Positions 50,298-60,334 of a stretch of 64,000 bases of DNA are shown in pieces. How positions within the stretch are numbered: the stretch's first letter is position 1; each line of letters begins with the position of its first letter. Source of the DNA: Tissierellia bacterium (GTDB taxonomy: Bacteria; Bacillota; Clostridia; Tissierellales; Tissierellaceae). The stretch spans positions 1 to 64,000 of the forward strand of contig JAAYFT010000003.1 in assembly GCA_012728125.1 (NCBI GenBank), in the 5' to 3' direction. Both the position numbers and the translations under genes were made by a program. Under the pieces are notes generated by a model. The model had not been told where the DNA came from. It was given only the letters and a program-made list of their open reading frames with translations, and made no database searches.

Positions 50298-51557
50298 CTA
50301 TTTTTTTATTTTATCAATCAAGTCTATGGTCCTATTATTTAATTCACTTAAATCTATCTTGTCTATTGGATTATCGTTTATATTATACTTGTCTTTTAGT
50401 TTTAAAATCCTGTAAACTTTATTATTGACTTCTTCTTCAGTTAATTCTCCTCTTTCTACTGCCTTAGTAATCTCTTCTATAACTTTAATTACATTATTCT
50501 TGCCATGGCAGATTAAGGCTAGATCTCCGCCTGCCTTAAGGAAAGATAGAACACCTTCTTCTATAGTATAATTCTCCATTATGGCTCCCATGGTCATATC
50601 GTCTGATATTATTACACCAGTAAATCCTAACTCATCCCTCAATAATTCATTGATTATCCTTGAAGACATGGTAGCAGGGTAATTATCTATTTCTGGATAT
50701 AAAATATGGGCAAGCATTATGGCATCTACATTATTTTCTATGGCCTTAATAAAAGGAACAAGTTCAAAGGATTTTAATTCATTCTTTGTTTTATTGACTA
50801 TAGGCAAGTTTATATGGGAATCCAAATTTGTATCTCCATGGCCTGGAAAGTGTTTTACAACAGAAATTACATCCCTATCCATTATACCTAGCATTACTTG
50901 TATTCCATTAATTGCAACAGATTCTTTTTCTGAACCAAATGCCCTATTGCCTATTACTGGGTTATTGGGATTTGAGTTAATATCTAAAACTGGACTAAAA
51001 TTCATATTAAACCCTAAGGATTTTACCCGATCCCCTAGAACCTTTCCAAGTTCATAGGAAAGCTCCTTATCATTCTTTTTCCCAAATTCTCTAGCCTCAG
51101 GTAACCTAGGATAGGACTTAGGCAGCCTGCTAACCTTTCCTCCCTCTTCATCTATGGATAATAGTAAAGGAATTGGATTTTTAGAGTTTATTTCCTTTAT
51201 ATCATTAAGTAGTTCTAATGTTTGTACTTCATCAAGTATGTTTCTTGAAAATAATATAAAGCCACCTATCTTATATTCTTCTATTAATTCCATTATATCT
51301 TCGTTTAAATCAGTTCCTTCAAATCCAGCAATTACCAATTGACCAACCTTTTCCTTTAAACTTAAGGGCTTTATCTTTTCCTCAATCGGATCAAATGGTT
51401 CCTCTGGTATATCTTCATTAGGCTTTTCCGCCCCATTTCCCTTAGGGAGATTATCAATATGTTCATTATCCTTTGGCAGATTATTATTTTTGCTACATCC
51501 CACTAACAAAACTATTAGGGAAAATAGTAACACCAATATTTTTCTCGTCTTTGTCAT
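50298..51557 (-). CDS. nagZ: Lipoprotein beta-N-acetylhexosaminidase (GH3)
   Basis: Lipobox LVGC; KHFPGHGDTNLDSH; VIISDDMTMGAI. Confidence 0.93.
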   Translation of the reverse strand: MTKTRKILVLLFSLIVLLVGCSKNNNLPKDNEHIDNLPKGNGAEKPNEDIPEEPFDPIEEKIKPLSLKEKVGQLVIAGFEGTDLNEDIMELIEEYKIGGFILFSRNILDEVQTLELLNDIKEINSKNPIPLLLSIDEEGGKVSRLPKSYPRLPEAREFGKKNDKELSYELGKVLGDRVKSLGFNMNFSPVLDINSNPNNPVIGNRAFGSEKESVAINGIQVMLGIMDRDVISVVKHFPGHGDTNLDSHINLPIVNKTKNELKSFELVPFIKAIENNVDAIMLAHILYPEIDNYPATMSSRIINELLRDELGFTGVIISDDMTMGAIMENYTIEEGVLSFLKAGGDLALICHGKNNVIKVIEEITKAVERGELTEEEVNNKVYRILKLKDKYNINDNPIDKIDLSELNNRTIDLIDKIKK

Positions 51558-51613
51558 AAAATCATCCTCATCTAAATAGTTGTTTATTGTAGTTTTCCCA
51601 ATTTACAATATAA

Positions 51614-51639
51614 TAAATGGAGAGTAGCCTCTCCATTTA
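51614..51639 (-). terminator. Terminator after glsA
   Basis: taaatggagag-tagc-ctctccattta perfect stem. Confidence 0.75.
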
Positions 51640-52548
51640 AAATATATTTAAATTTAATTCTCTTGATAGGTCCTTCATTATCCCATATCCTGCTATGGAG
51701 TTGCCAAATTTATCTAAGGCTGGGCTAAAGACTCCAATACCTAATTTGTTTGGAATAGTAGCAAGTATGCCTCCACCCACTCCGCTTTTAGATGGGATAC
51801 CTACTGTAGCAGCATATTGGCCGCTGAAATCATACATTCCACAGGTAGTCATTATGGCTGTTACTATGGCAGCCATCCTTTCATTTTCGATTCTACCCTC
51901 TAAATCCAAGGGACACCTTCTTGCTATAAATAGGCCTATTTTAGCAAGATCTACAGCTGTTACCTCTATGGAACATTGTTTAAAATAAGTATCAAGTATA
52001 TCTTCTACTTCTCCCTCTAACAAACCCTTTGACTTCATCAAATATGCTATGGCCCTATTCTTATCTCCTGTGTATTTTTCAGATAGGTAGACTTCTTCAT
52101 TATAGGTAATACCTGGATTTTCAGCAATCAATCTAATAAATTCAATTATTCTATTAAATTTTTCCTCCTTATTCCCCTTAATCAATGAAGTAGTTATAAT
52201 TGCTCCAGAATTTATCATTGGGTTAGCTGGCTTTTGGTTTTTTAAGTCCATCTTATATAGGGTATTAAAGGGTTCGTCAGTTGGTTCACATCCAACCTTG
52301 GAAAAATAGTAATCCTCCCCATTATCTTTTAGAGCTAACATTAATCCAATTATTTTAGATATGCTTTGGATAGTAAATTTTGTATTATAATCTCCAGCCT
52401 TGTAAATATTTCCATCTATGTCTGAAATAGATATGCCAATATAATTTGGGTCGACCTTAGATAAGGCTGGTATATAATCAGCAACATGTCCTTCCTTTAT
52501 TAAGTGTCTATTTTTTTTGATAATATTCTCTAGTTTTTTTTCCAACAT
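51637..52548 (-). CDS. glsA: Glutaminase A
   Basis: FTIQSISKI, NPMINSGAI, SKSGVGGGI. Confidence 0.94.
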   Translation of the reverse strand: MLEKKLENIIKKNRHLIKEGHVADYIPALSKVDPNYIGISISDIDGNIYKAGDYNTKFTIQSISKIIGLMLALKDNGEDYYFSKVGCEPTDEPFNTLYKMDLKNQKPANPMINSGAIITTSLIKGNKEEKFNRIIEFIRLIAENPGITYNEEVYLSEKYTGDKNRAIAYLMKSKGLLEGEVEDILDTYFKQCSIEVTAVDLAKIGLFIARRCPLDLEGRIENERMAAIVTAIMTTCGMYDFSGQYAATVGIPSKSGVGGGILATIPNKLGIGVFSPALDKFGNSIAGYGIMKDLSRELNLNIF

Positions 52549-52560
52549 TTCACTTCCTAT

Positions 52561-54219
52561 CTAATGAATATCGAAATAGGTTTTCCCTATGAATTCCCTC
52601 AGTATGGAATTAGGCGGGATTATGTCTTCATTTTCAATATCTCTAAAGTATTGTAAAAACTTCAATAACTTTTTAGCCTCTCCATAATGGACACTATTAC
52701 TGTCTATCTCCTCTAATAAAGGCTTTATGTGTTTTTTCAATACTGCCAATTCATATACTAAGGCAGAATCAAACATTATATCAGCTTCTTCTTGGAAGGG
52801 GAATATATATTTTTCTTCTCCTCTTCTAACTCCAGCCCACATATCTAAAGTCCTAAGGGCATCGTTACCTCTGAACTTTATGTCTCTTACTATTCTACGA
52901 ATAAGCCTAGTATCAGTAGTTGGAATCCGGTTATGGGCATCTATATTCAATTGGGTTAAGGCTGATATATAGATCTTATATTTATTTTTTTCTGGTATAC
53001 GGCTAGTCATTTTAGGATTTAGACTATGGATGCCTTCCAGTATAATCGGGTGGTCCTTATCTACCCTAATAACCTTGCCAGACCTCTCCCTTTTTCCTGT
53101 TATAAAGTTGAATTTAGGCAATTCAACTTCTCCCCCTTCTAATAGGGTAATTAAGTCTTCATTCAATTTATCCAAATCTATAGCATCTATGCTTTCAAAG
53201 TCATAAGTTCCATCCTCATTTAATGGGGTTTTCTCTCTGTCTACAAAATAGTCATCGACAGAAATGGATACTGGCCTTTTACCATTGACCTTTAATTGGA
53301 CTCCTAACCTTTTTGAAAATGTCGTCTTGCCAGATGATGAAGGTCCTGCTATTAATATGAGATGGATATCATCGTCCTCACAAATACTATCTGCTATCTT
53401 TGCAATCTTTTTCTCGTGTAGAGCTTCTGCAATTCTTATAACTTCTCCAATCTCTCCATTTAATATCTTTTCATTTAAGGACCCTACATATGCTAAGTCC
53501 AATATATCTGCCCAATCACTAGCTTCTTTGAAAACCTTAGATAATTTCTTTAATTCCTTAAATTGTGGTAACTTATTATTTGACTTAGGGCTAGGAAATA
53601 AGATCAAAACTCCAGGATAATAGTAGTTTAACTTAAATTGCTCCACATAGCCCGTTGATGGTGCTAGGTATCCATGATATGTATCTATATGGTCTCCAAT
53701 GGTATAGATATGAACTTGTTCTCTATCTAGGCTATTAAAAAGCCTAATTTTATCCTTATAGTTATATTTTTTAAATAGTTCTATGGCTTCAGCCTTAGGG
53801 ACTTTTTGTCTAGTAATGGATAAGTCTTTGTCTATGATTTCTTTCATCTTTTCCTCAATTTTTTCGATGTCCTTAAAGCTCACTGAGTAATCATCTTCAA
53901 ATTCTACATACAAGCCTTCTCCAAGGAAATGTTCAATACGAACTACTCTTTCAGGAAAAAGCTCTTTACATGCCATAATATATACTGCAGATATGGTCCT
54001 TGTATAAATCCTATAACCATCAATATCAGTAATATCTAGAAACTTAATATACATATGGTTATCCGCTTGCTTATTTAGATTAAATACCTCATTTCTAATC
54101 TTTGCTCCTAAGTATTTTCTGTAATTATTACCAAAGGCTTTTTTTGCCACATCCTTGAGCTGGGCACCTTCTTCAACTATGACTTCCCCAACTCCTTCTA
54201 CAAAGACCTTTAAATCCAT
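52561..54219 (-). CDS. Nucleoside (uridine) kinase-like protein with TGS/ThrRS-like N-terminus
   Basis: N-terminal TGS-like and tRNA-SAD-like region, then GPSSSGKTTFSKRL, SVDDYFVDRE. Confidence 0.9.
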   Translation of the reverse strand: MDLKVFVEGVGEVIVEEGAQLKDVAKKAFGNNYRKYLGAKIRNEVFNLNKQADNHMYIKFLDITDIDGYRIYTRTISAVYIMACKELFPERVVRIEHFLGEGLYVEFEDDYSVSFKDIEKIEEKMKEIIDKDLSITRQKVPKAEAIELFKKYNYKDKIRLFNSLDREQVHIYTIGDHIDTYHGYLAPSTGYVEQFKLNYYYPGVLILFPSPKSNNKLPQFKELKKLSKVFKEASDWADILDLAYVGSLNEKILNGEIGEVIRIAEALHEKKIAKIADSICEDDDIHLILIAGPSSSGKTTFSKRLGVQLKVNGKRPVSISVDDYFVDREKTPLNEDGTYDFESIDAIDLDKLNEDLITLLEGGEVELPKFNFITGKRERSGKVIRVDKDHPIILEGIHSLNPKMTSRIPEKNKYKIYISALTQLNIDAHNRIPTTDTRLIRRIVRDIKFRGNDALRTLDMWAGVRRGEEKYIFPFQEEADIMFDSALVYELAVLKKHIKPLLEEIDSNSVHYGEAKKLLKFLQYFRDIENEDIIPPNSILREFIGKTYFDIH

Positions 54220-54235
54220 CGATTATCACCTCTCC

Positions 54236-55210
54236 TTATTCAAACAGATCCCTTTCTATATCAGCAATCCTTCCTTCCAAATCACTGGTAAATACTTTCC
54301 CGTTTAAATATTCAAGTTTATCTCCAAGCCCATTAAATTCGATTTTATATCCATGGAGCCATTGATTATTTAAGCCATATTTTTCCCTAAAGATTTTGTT
54401 TATTTTTTGGTCTCCATACTTTCTATCACCTATGATTGGATAACCTAAGGATGATAGGTGGGCCCTAATTTGATGAGTTCTACCAGTGATTAAATTGACT
54501 TCTAATAATGTATACCCATTTTTTGACTTAATTGGCTTGAAAATAGTAGTTATTTTTTTCGAGCCTTCAAACCCCCCTTTTTTAACCTTTACCTTATTTT
54601 TATCCTCGTCCTTTGATAAATAGGCATCTGCCCTTAATTCTTTGCTTATCCTTCCCTTGACTATAGTTTTATAGAACCTGGCTATTTCTCCCTTTCGGAT
54701 TGCTTCATTTATGGATTTTAATGTTTCATAGTTTTTAGCTCCAATGATTATACCTGAAGTATTTCTATCAAGTCTATTACATATAGAGGGGGTAAAGGTT
54801 TTCTCAAGTCTAGGAACATACTCCCCCTTTTGAATTAGATAATTTACCATACTATCTACTATATTTTCTTCAAACTTGTCTCCTGTACCATGGGATAAGA
54901 TTCCCACAGGCTTATTAATTAGAATTATATTATCATCCTGATAAATTATATTTGGAATTAAATTAGATTTTATTCCTTTTTTCTCTATAAAGTTTTCAAT
55001 TGTTTCATCTGAAAGAAATAATTGAACCTTGTAACCTTCATATATCATGGTTTCTGGATTAGCCCTTTTACCATTTACTTTTATATTTTTCTTCCTAATC
55101 ATTTTATAAATAAAGCTCTGAGGTGCCTTGGACAAATATTTTTTCAAGAATCTATCAAGTCTTTGCTCACTTTCATTTTTATTAATCAATATTTCTTTCA
55201 ATCTCTTCAC
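54236..55210 (-). CDS. RluA-family pseudouridine synthase
   Basis: S4 domain, CNRLDRNTSGIIIGAK, TGRTHQIRAHL. Confidence 0.93.
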   Translation of the reverse strand: MKRLKEILINKNESEQRLDRFLKKYLSKAPQSFIYKMIRKKNIKVNGKRANPETMIYEGYKVQLFLSDETIENFIEKKGIKSNLIPNIIYQDDNIILINKPVGILSHGTGDKFEENIVDSMVNYLIQKGEYVPRLEKTFTPSICNRLDRNTSGIIIGAKNYETLKSINEAIRKGEIARFYKTIVKGRISKELRADAYLSKDEDKNKVKVKKGGFEGSKKITTIFKPIKSKNGYTLLEVNLITGRTHQIRAHLSSLGYPIIGDRKYGDQKINKIFREKYGLNNQWLHGYKIEFNGLGDKLEYLNGKVFTSDLEGRIADIERDLFE

Positions 55211-55293
55211 ACCTTTTCAAAAGTTTATGTTATAATTATATTATATACAATTTAATTACTAAAACCTATTTTTCTTTTAAAAGAGGTGGAAAT

Positions 55294-55821
55294 ATGAGAA
55301 GAATAACTGAATGGATAAAAGATTTTCTATATGATTCAATAGATTACATAATTATGATTGGAATAATAGGAGCAGTTGCTATAATTATTGGTTGGAGATT
55401 AGACCTTTTATTCGCTAAGGAAGCTGCTGAATTGCCACCTAGTGATGAAATTGTAGTTGAAAGCCCAAGAGATAATAGGGATGATTATGTTAATCCTGAA
55501 GAAGACGATAATCTTGATTTGGCAAATTCAGATGATAATATTGATAATAATGATGAAAATATAGATGAGAATGACCAAGTAATAGACGAAAATATAGATG
55601 AGAATCAGGGACAAGCTGTTGAAATAACAGTTGTCATACCTCCTGGTTCCTTGCCATCTAAAATAGCCAGCATATTAGAAGAACATAAACTAATTTCAAG
55701 TAGGGCTGAGTTTGTTCAAAAAACTCAAGAGATGAAGTTAGATACCAAATTGAAATCTGGAACTTTTAAGATTATGAGCAATAGCTCCCTAGAGGAGATA
55801 ATTAGAATAATTACAAAATAA
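55294..55821 (+). CDS. Membrane-anchored hypothetical with D/N-rich linker and MltG/YceG-like N-terminal (LysM-like) domain
   Basis: N-terminal TM; VVIPPGSLPSKIASILEEHKLISSRAEFVQ...KLKSGTFKI; no catalytic YceG domain. Confidence 0.75.
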   Translation: MRRITEWIKDFLYDSIDYIIMIGIIGAVAIIIGWRLDLLFAKEAAELPPSDEIVVESPRDNRDDYVNPEEDDNLDLANSDDNIDNNDENIDENDQVIDENIDENQGQAVEITVVIPPGSLPSKIASILEEHKLISSRAEFVQKTQEMKLDTKLKSGTFKIMSNSSLEEIIRIITK

Positions 55822-55845
55822 GAGTCTTCCTTGTGGAAGACTCTT
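55820..55845. terminator. Bidirectional terminator overlapping stops of convergent genes
   Basis: aagagtcttcc-ttgt-ggaagactctt. Confidence 0.8.
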
Positions 55846-56398
55846 AATATGTTTCATTGATATAGTCATCTATAAGCGACTTTTTCTTTTCGTCCTTAAA
55901 TACACCTTTCTCTTTAAGTATGTTTAATAACCATAAGGCTTTAGAATGAAATATGGCCTCTTTATAATCAAGTAATACTATTTCGTAGAGCTTATTATTT
56001 AGCGTTTTCGAGTTAACATCAACATAATAAGCTTCTACCCCTTTAAAATTTAAGTACTCAAGTAAATTAAGGACTGCCTTATCCTTTTCATGGTAATAAT
56101 TGTTACCCTTGTTTAGATAATATTTATAATACCTTTGCCTTTTCTTTGCACATCTAATATCTTTAGCCATCATTGTAAAGTATTTAGCCAATACATTATA
56201 GTATTGGTAATTATACATTCCCATTTCATAGCTATCGATTCTTAAAAATGGTTTTAAATTCATCTTCATTACTAGATTATAATTGGATTCTAGGAATTCC
56301 CTTTTTGTTATGCTGCCACTTTCATACTTCACTATTAAGGAAGATCTTTTATCAAAGAAACCTTTAAATTGTCCCCTTCCTGTTTTATAAGATTCCAA
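55844..56398 (-). CDS. Hypothetical protein (184 aa), conserved-clostridial type
   Basis: Intact ORF; Y/K-rich, no domain recognised with certainty. Confidence 0.7.
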   Translation of the reverse strand: MESYKTGRGQFKGFFDKRSSLIVKYESGSITKREFLESNYNLVMKMNLKPFLRIDSYEMGMYNYQYYNVLAKYFTMMAKDIRCAKKRQRYYKYYLNKGNNYYHEKDKAVLNLLEYLNFKGVEAYYVDVNSKTLNNKLYEIVLLDYKEAIFHSKALWLLNILKEKGVFKDEKKKSLIDDYINETY

Positions 56399-56446
56399 AA
56401 ATATACACCCAATCTAATTATTGTTTTATTACATTATACCATAATC

Positions 56447-57169
56447 CTAGATATTTTTTAATAGAGAAATTTCACCATCAGTCAATTCCCTATATTGACC
56501 TAGACCTAAATTTTCATCTAAGATTAAATTTCCCATAGTAATCCTCTTTAAATATAAGACTTTCATCCCTATGGACTGAAACATTCTTTTAACTTGATGG
56601 AATTTCCCTTCTTGAATAGTTAAGAAAACTTGGGATACTAAACTTGTTTCTATGATTTCCAATTTTGATGGCAAAGTCTTGTACCCGTCATCTAAACTAA
56701 TACCTTTTTCAAATAATTGGATGTGTTTTTCTTCCACATATCCATCTACTTCAACATAGTATTTCTTATCAATTCTCTTCTTAGGAGATAAAAGCTCATG
56801 AGCAAGTTTACCATCATTGCTAATTAAAAGTAAACCTTCAGTATCCTTATCTAACCTTCCCACTGGAAATGGCTTGTATACTAAGTATTTATCATCTAGC
56901 ATATCTATTACGGTTTTAGAACTAGGATCATCTGTAGAAGAAACTACACCCTTAGGCTTATTCATCATCAAATAGATATACTTTCTATAAATAACTTTTT
57001 CATTGTCTAGCAGAATATTATCCTCATAAGGATTAACTTTTAACTCACCATTTAAAGCTACATTATCATTGACTTTTACCCTGCCTTCTTTAATTAATCT
57101 TTTTACATCTTTTCTACTACCAAACCCCATGTTGGCAAGTATCTTATCTAGTCTTTCCATTTTTTTCAT
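56447..57169 (-). CDS. RsuA/RluB/RluF-family pseudouridine synthase
   Basis: S4 domain; FPVGRLDKDTEGLLLISNDG. Confidence 0.94.
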   Translation of the reverse strand: MKKMERLDKILANMGFGSRKDVKRLIKEGRVKVNDNVALNGELKVNPYEDNILLDNEKVIYRKYIYLMMNKPKGVVSSTDDPSSKTVIDMLDDKYLVYKPFPVGRLDKDTEGLLLISNDGKLAHELLSPKKRIDKKYYVEVDGYVEEKHIQLFEKGISLDDGYKTLPSKLEIIETSLVSQVFLTIQEGKFHQVKRMFQSIGMKVLYLKRITMGNLILDENLGLGQYRELTDGEISLLKNI

Positions 57170-57291
57170 CTTATCACCTATTAAGTTACAATTATATTAG
57201 TATTCCATATTTTATTAGTTAAATATCGAATAATTCTATATAAATTTGTAAAACTATAATTGTATATATATTTTATAGAAAGGAGATAACT

Positions 57292-57459
57292 ATGCATAAC
57301 GATAAAATTACTGAAGGTGTTAAGTGTGTAGTAAACACTTGTTCCTATTACAAGGAAGGCGACTATTGTACAGCAGGAAAAATCGAAATAAGACCAAGAA
57401 ATGCAAAGTCCTCTAACGAAACTGACTGTGCTACCTTTGAACCAAACGGTTTTAAATAG
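57292..57459 (+). CDS. DUF1540 Cys-rich small protein (not in supplied ORF track)
   Basis: AGGAGATAACT-ATG; translation MHNDKITEGVKCVVNTCSYYKEGDYCTAGKIEIRPRNAKSSNETDCATFEPNGFK*. Confidence 0.85.
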   Translation: MHNDKITEGVKCVVNTCSYYKEGDYCTAGKIEIRPRNAKSSNETDCATFEPNGFK

Positions 57460-57463
57460 GTTG

Positions 57464-57490
57464 AAAAGGCAGGTCTAAACCTGCCTTTAA
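57464..57490 (+). terminator. Terminator of DUF1540 gene
   Basis: aaaggcaggt-ctaa-acctgccttt. Confidence 0.8.
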
Positions 57491-57925
57491 TTACACTGCA
57501 TATCCTACTTCAATTTCAATACAATGTTCCTTTAATTCTTCAGGCATATCATCCATAGTATAATCTACATTGATGTAAAAATCAGTTCCAAATTTTTCAC
57601 TGATTTCCGTTAAATCTTTAAGTAGTTTTTCAAGGTTATCAAAGCTTAAATCAATTACCTTATATATACTATCAACATATATTTTCTCTAAATCATAGTC
57701 CATGCCAATAATTCCACACAAAAAGCCATAGAAAGATTCAATATTCAATATATTGAACTCCATGGCATTAATTAGTCTTACACTATGACTCAAAGTAAAA
57801 ATATGATTGTGGTCTACATCAATAAAAGCGATATTGCCGTTTCCTTCCTTCATATCCCTATTGGCACTATCAATCAGCCATTTAGTTTTACCAGAACCCT
57901 TCTCGCCTAAAATAAACTTAACCAT
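57491..57925 (-). CDS. Small P-loop ATP-binding protein, function unknown
   Basis: FILGEKGSGKTKWLI Walker A; 144 aa. Confidence 0.8.
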   Translation of the reverse strand: MVKFILGEKGSGKTKWLIDSANRDMKEGNGNIAFIDVDHNHIFTLSHSVRLINAMEFNILNIESFYGFLCGIIGMDYDLEKIYVDSIYKVIDLSFDNLEKLLKDLTEISEKFGTDFYINVDYTMDDMPEELKEHCIEIEVGYAV

Positions 57926-57998
57926 GGATAACCACCTCTACCTTTCTTTTTATTTTATATATATCGACAAAATATGTAAACTATTTTGTCTTTAAATA

Positions 57999-58952
57999 TT
58001 ATATAAACTTTTTTAATGCCTTCCCATTTAAATAATCAAACTTAGCACCTTGTCTAGTATTTCTTTCTTCCATTATAGATACTATTTCATCCCTAATTTT
58101 CCACCAAGATTCGCTCCAATTTACAAATAATAGGTTCTCCTCCGGTGCTCTTCCTATGATTCTTTGAATAACGATATTTGGGTCAAGGTGTTCTAAAAAG
58201 GAAATAACCCTCTCAATATATTCATCTTTAGATATTAAAGTAATCTCTCCTCGTTTATATAATTCTCCTAAAACTGTTCCCTCAACTATGTATAAGGCAT
58301 GGAGTTTTATTTCATCAACTCCCAAGGCAGATACTATTTTTGCATTTTCTATTACGTCTATTTTATCATCCCAGGGTAGGTTTAATATTAAATGTGTACA
58401 ATTTCTTAAGCCATATTTTTTTAATCTAATAGCTGTATCTATATATTCTCCTAAAGTATGACCCCTATTAATCTTCATTAAAGAATGATAATTAACTGAC
58501 TGTAATCCTAATTCTATAGTTATATTCAAGTCATGTTTTTCTTTTATATAGGATAAGTATTCTAAATGTTCATCGCTGATACAATCTGGCCTAGTAGATA
58601 TTGAAATACCTACTATATCTTCTATTATAGTATCTTCTATAGCAGATTGAAAAGCTTTAAAAGGTAAATAAGTATTTGTAAAATTTTGGAAATATGCTAT
58701 AAACTTTTTTGCCTTATATTTTTCCCCTATATACTCCTTATTTTTTATAAGCTGTTCCTTAATAGATAGGGAAGATGGTAGGTTTTCAAAAGATCCTCCT
58801 TCCTCTCCGCAGAATATACATCCTCCAAAACCTAAAGTTCCATCCCTATTAGGACAGGTTAGGGGTAGACTAATTGGCAGCTTATAGACCTTTTCTTTAA
58901 ACTCTCTCATTAAATAGTTGGAATAGGTATTATATACTGTTATTGTATTCAA
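57999..58952 (-). CDS. TIGR01212-type radical SAM protein (YtqA-like)
   Basis: LTCPNRDGTLGFGGCIFCGEEGG radical SAM cysteines; ISISTRPDC. Confidence 0.9.
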   Translation of the reverse strand: MNTITVYNTYSNYLMREFKEKVYKLPISLPLTCPNRDGTLGFGGCIFCGEEGGSFENLPSSLSIKEQLIKNKEYIGEKYKAKKFIAYFQNFTNTYLPFKAFQSAIEDTIIEDIVGISISTRPDCISDEHLEYLSYIKEKHDLNITIELGLQSVNYHSLMKINRGHTLGEYIDTAIRLKKYGLRNCTHLILNLPWDDKIDVIENAKIVSALGVDEIKLHALYIVEGTVLGELYKRGEITLISKDEYIERVISFLEHLDPNIVIQRIIGRAPEENLLFVNWSESWWKIRDEIVSIMEERNTRQGAKFDYLNGKALKKFI

Positions 58953-58968
58953 ACTTGTCCTCCTTTCC

Positions 58969-59790
58969 TTATATATTTAATACCCTTTTTAATTCGAAGG
59001 CAACACCAGAATTATTATTGTCATTTTTTGTAATTATCTTGGCAACTGATTTCACTCTTTCACTGCCATTTTTCATGGCAATTCCAAGACCTGAATTCAT
59101 TATCATTTCTATATCATTGTTGTCATCACCTATGGCAATTATCTCCTCTGGTTTTATATTTAAAGTATTTGCATATTCTTTAAGAGTTATCCATTTACTT
59201 CCAAGAGGATTCATAATTTCTACCATGGCTTCAACTAGCTGAAGATTTTCCATCATATGTATATTGTAGTTTTTAGGATAATTTGTCCTTATATGTTCAT
59301 AAAAGGGGTAGAGCTTATCCTTAGTATCTGCATATACAACTACTAATATATTATGATTATCAATATCTAAATAACTCCCCACTTCCCTATATCTATTGGC
59401 TTTTTTTATATAATCACCATAATCCCTATTTGGTTCAACTAGTATATCGACACCCTTTTCAAAATCATCTATATGAACAACTGGATGAAGACCTCTCTTC
59501 CTTCCCTCTTCTATTATTAGCCTATAATCCTTATAATCTAAGTATTTTGCTACTATTACTTCATCATTTAAAGAATTTCTGACTATATTCCCATTGTTGG
59601 CTATTATGGTAATATGGCCGTCTATTTCCTTTGTCAATTCCTTAGCGGACCAATATCTTCTACCTGTTGCAATAACAACTTCATAGCCTTTCCTTATTAG
59701 CTTATTAATTGTTTCTAAGTTCTCCTTTGGTATATTTTTATTATCATCAAGTAAAGTTCCATCTAAATCAATTGCTATTAATTTATACAC
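58969..59790 (-). CDS. Cof-type HAD phosphatase
   Basis: IAIDLDGTLLDDNKNI; IAIGDDNNDIEMI. Confidence 0.95.
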   Translation of the reverse strand: MYKLIAIDLDGTLLDDNKNIPKENLETINKLIRKGYEVVIATGRRYWSAKELTKEIDGHITIIANNGNIVRNSLNDEVIVAKYLDYKDYRLIIEEGRKRGLHPVVHIDDFEKGVDILVEPNRDYGDYIKKANRYREVGSYLDIDNHNILVVVYADTKDKLYPFYEHIRTNYPKNYNIHMMENLQLVEAMVEIMNPLGSKWITLKEYANTLNIKPEEIIAIGDDNNDIEMIMNSGLGIAMKNGSERVKSVAKIITKNDNNNSGVAFELKRVLNI

Positions 59791-59811
59791 CTATCTCCCT
59801 CCAATTATTTT

Positions 59812-59842
59812 AAAAGCACCCTGCCAAACGCAAAGTGCTTTA
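59812..59842 (-). terminator. Terminator of DUF1292 gene
   Basis: Minus strand aaagcac...gtgctttt. Confidence 0.6.
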
Positions 59843-59849
59843 ATTGAAG

Positions 59850-60254
59850 CTAATCTTCTAATTCATCATAATTTTCATATTCAACAAAATCTTCATCATC
59901 TAAAAATAGTGCATCAAAGGCTTGAGCTACTAGATCAAACTCTTCTGGGTCCTCAATAGGTGCTAATTCAAATTCTTCATCATTAGTTTCATTGTATCTA
60001 TATAATAATACTTCATCTTCACCTATAGGTTTCAATGCAATGTACTCATCTTCTTCTACTTCAAATACACCTAAAATAAAGCACTCTAATTCTGTATCAT
60101 CTTCTAAAGTTAAAACTATAATATCCTCGTTTAAATCACCAAAATCTAATTCTTCATAGTCATGGTCATGTTCGTGATCACAATCTACTCCACAGCCACA
60201 TCCACCACAATGTTCATCGTTGTATTGGAAAGTTTCCTTATTATTCTTATCCAT
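59850..60254 (-). CDS. DUF1292 protein with His/Cys-rich N-terminus
   Basis: HCGGCGCGVDCDHEHDHDY; DIIVLTLEDDTELECFILGVFEVEEDEYIAL. Confidence 0.88.
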   Translation of the reverse strand: MDKNNKETFQYNDEHCGGCGCGVDCDHEHDHDYEELDFGDLNEDIIVLTLEDDTELECFILGVFEVEEDEYIALKPIGEDEVLLYRYNETNDEEFELAPIEDPEEFDLVAQAFDALFLDDEDFVEYENYDELED

Positions 60255-60334
60255 CTCAATTCTCCTTTATAAAATTATTATTATATGGTATATAATACAC
60301 TATTTAGCAAAAGAAGTATATATATTTTTTGAAT

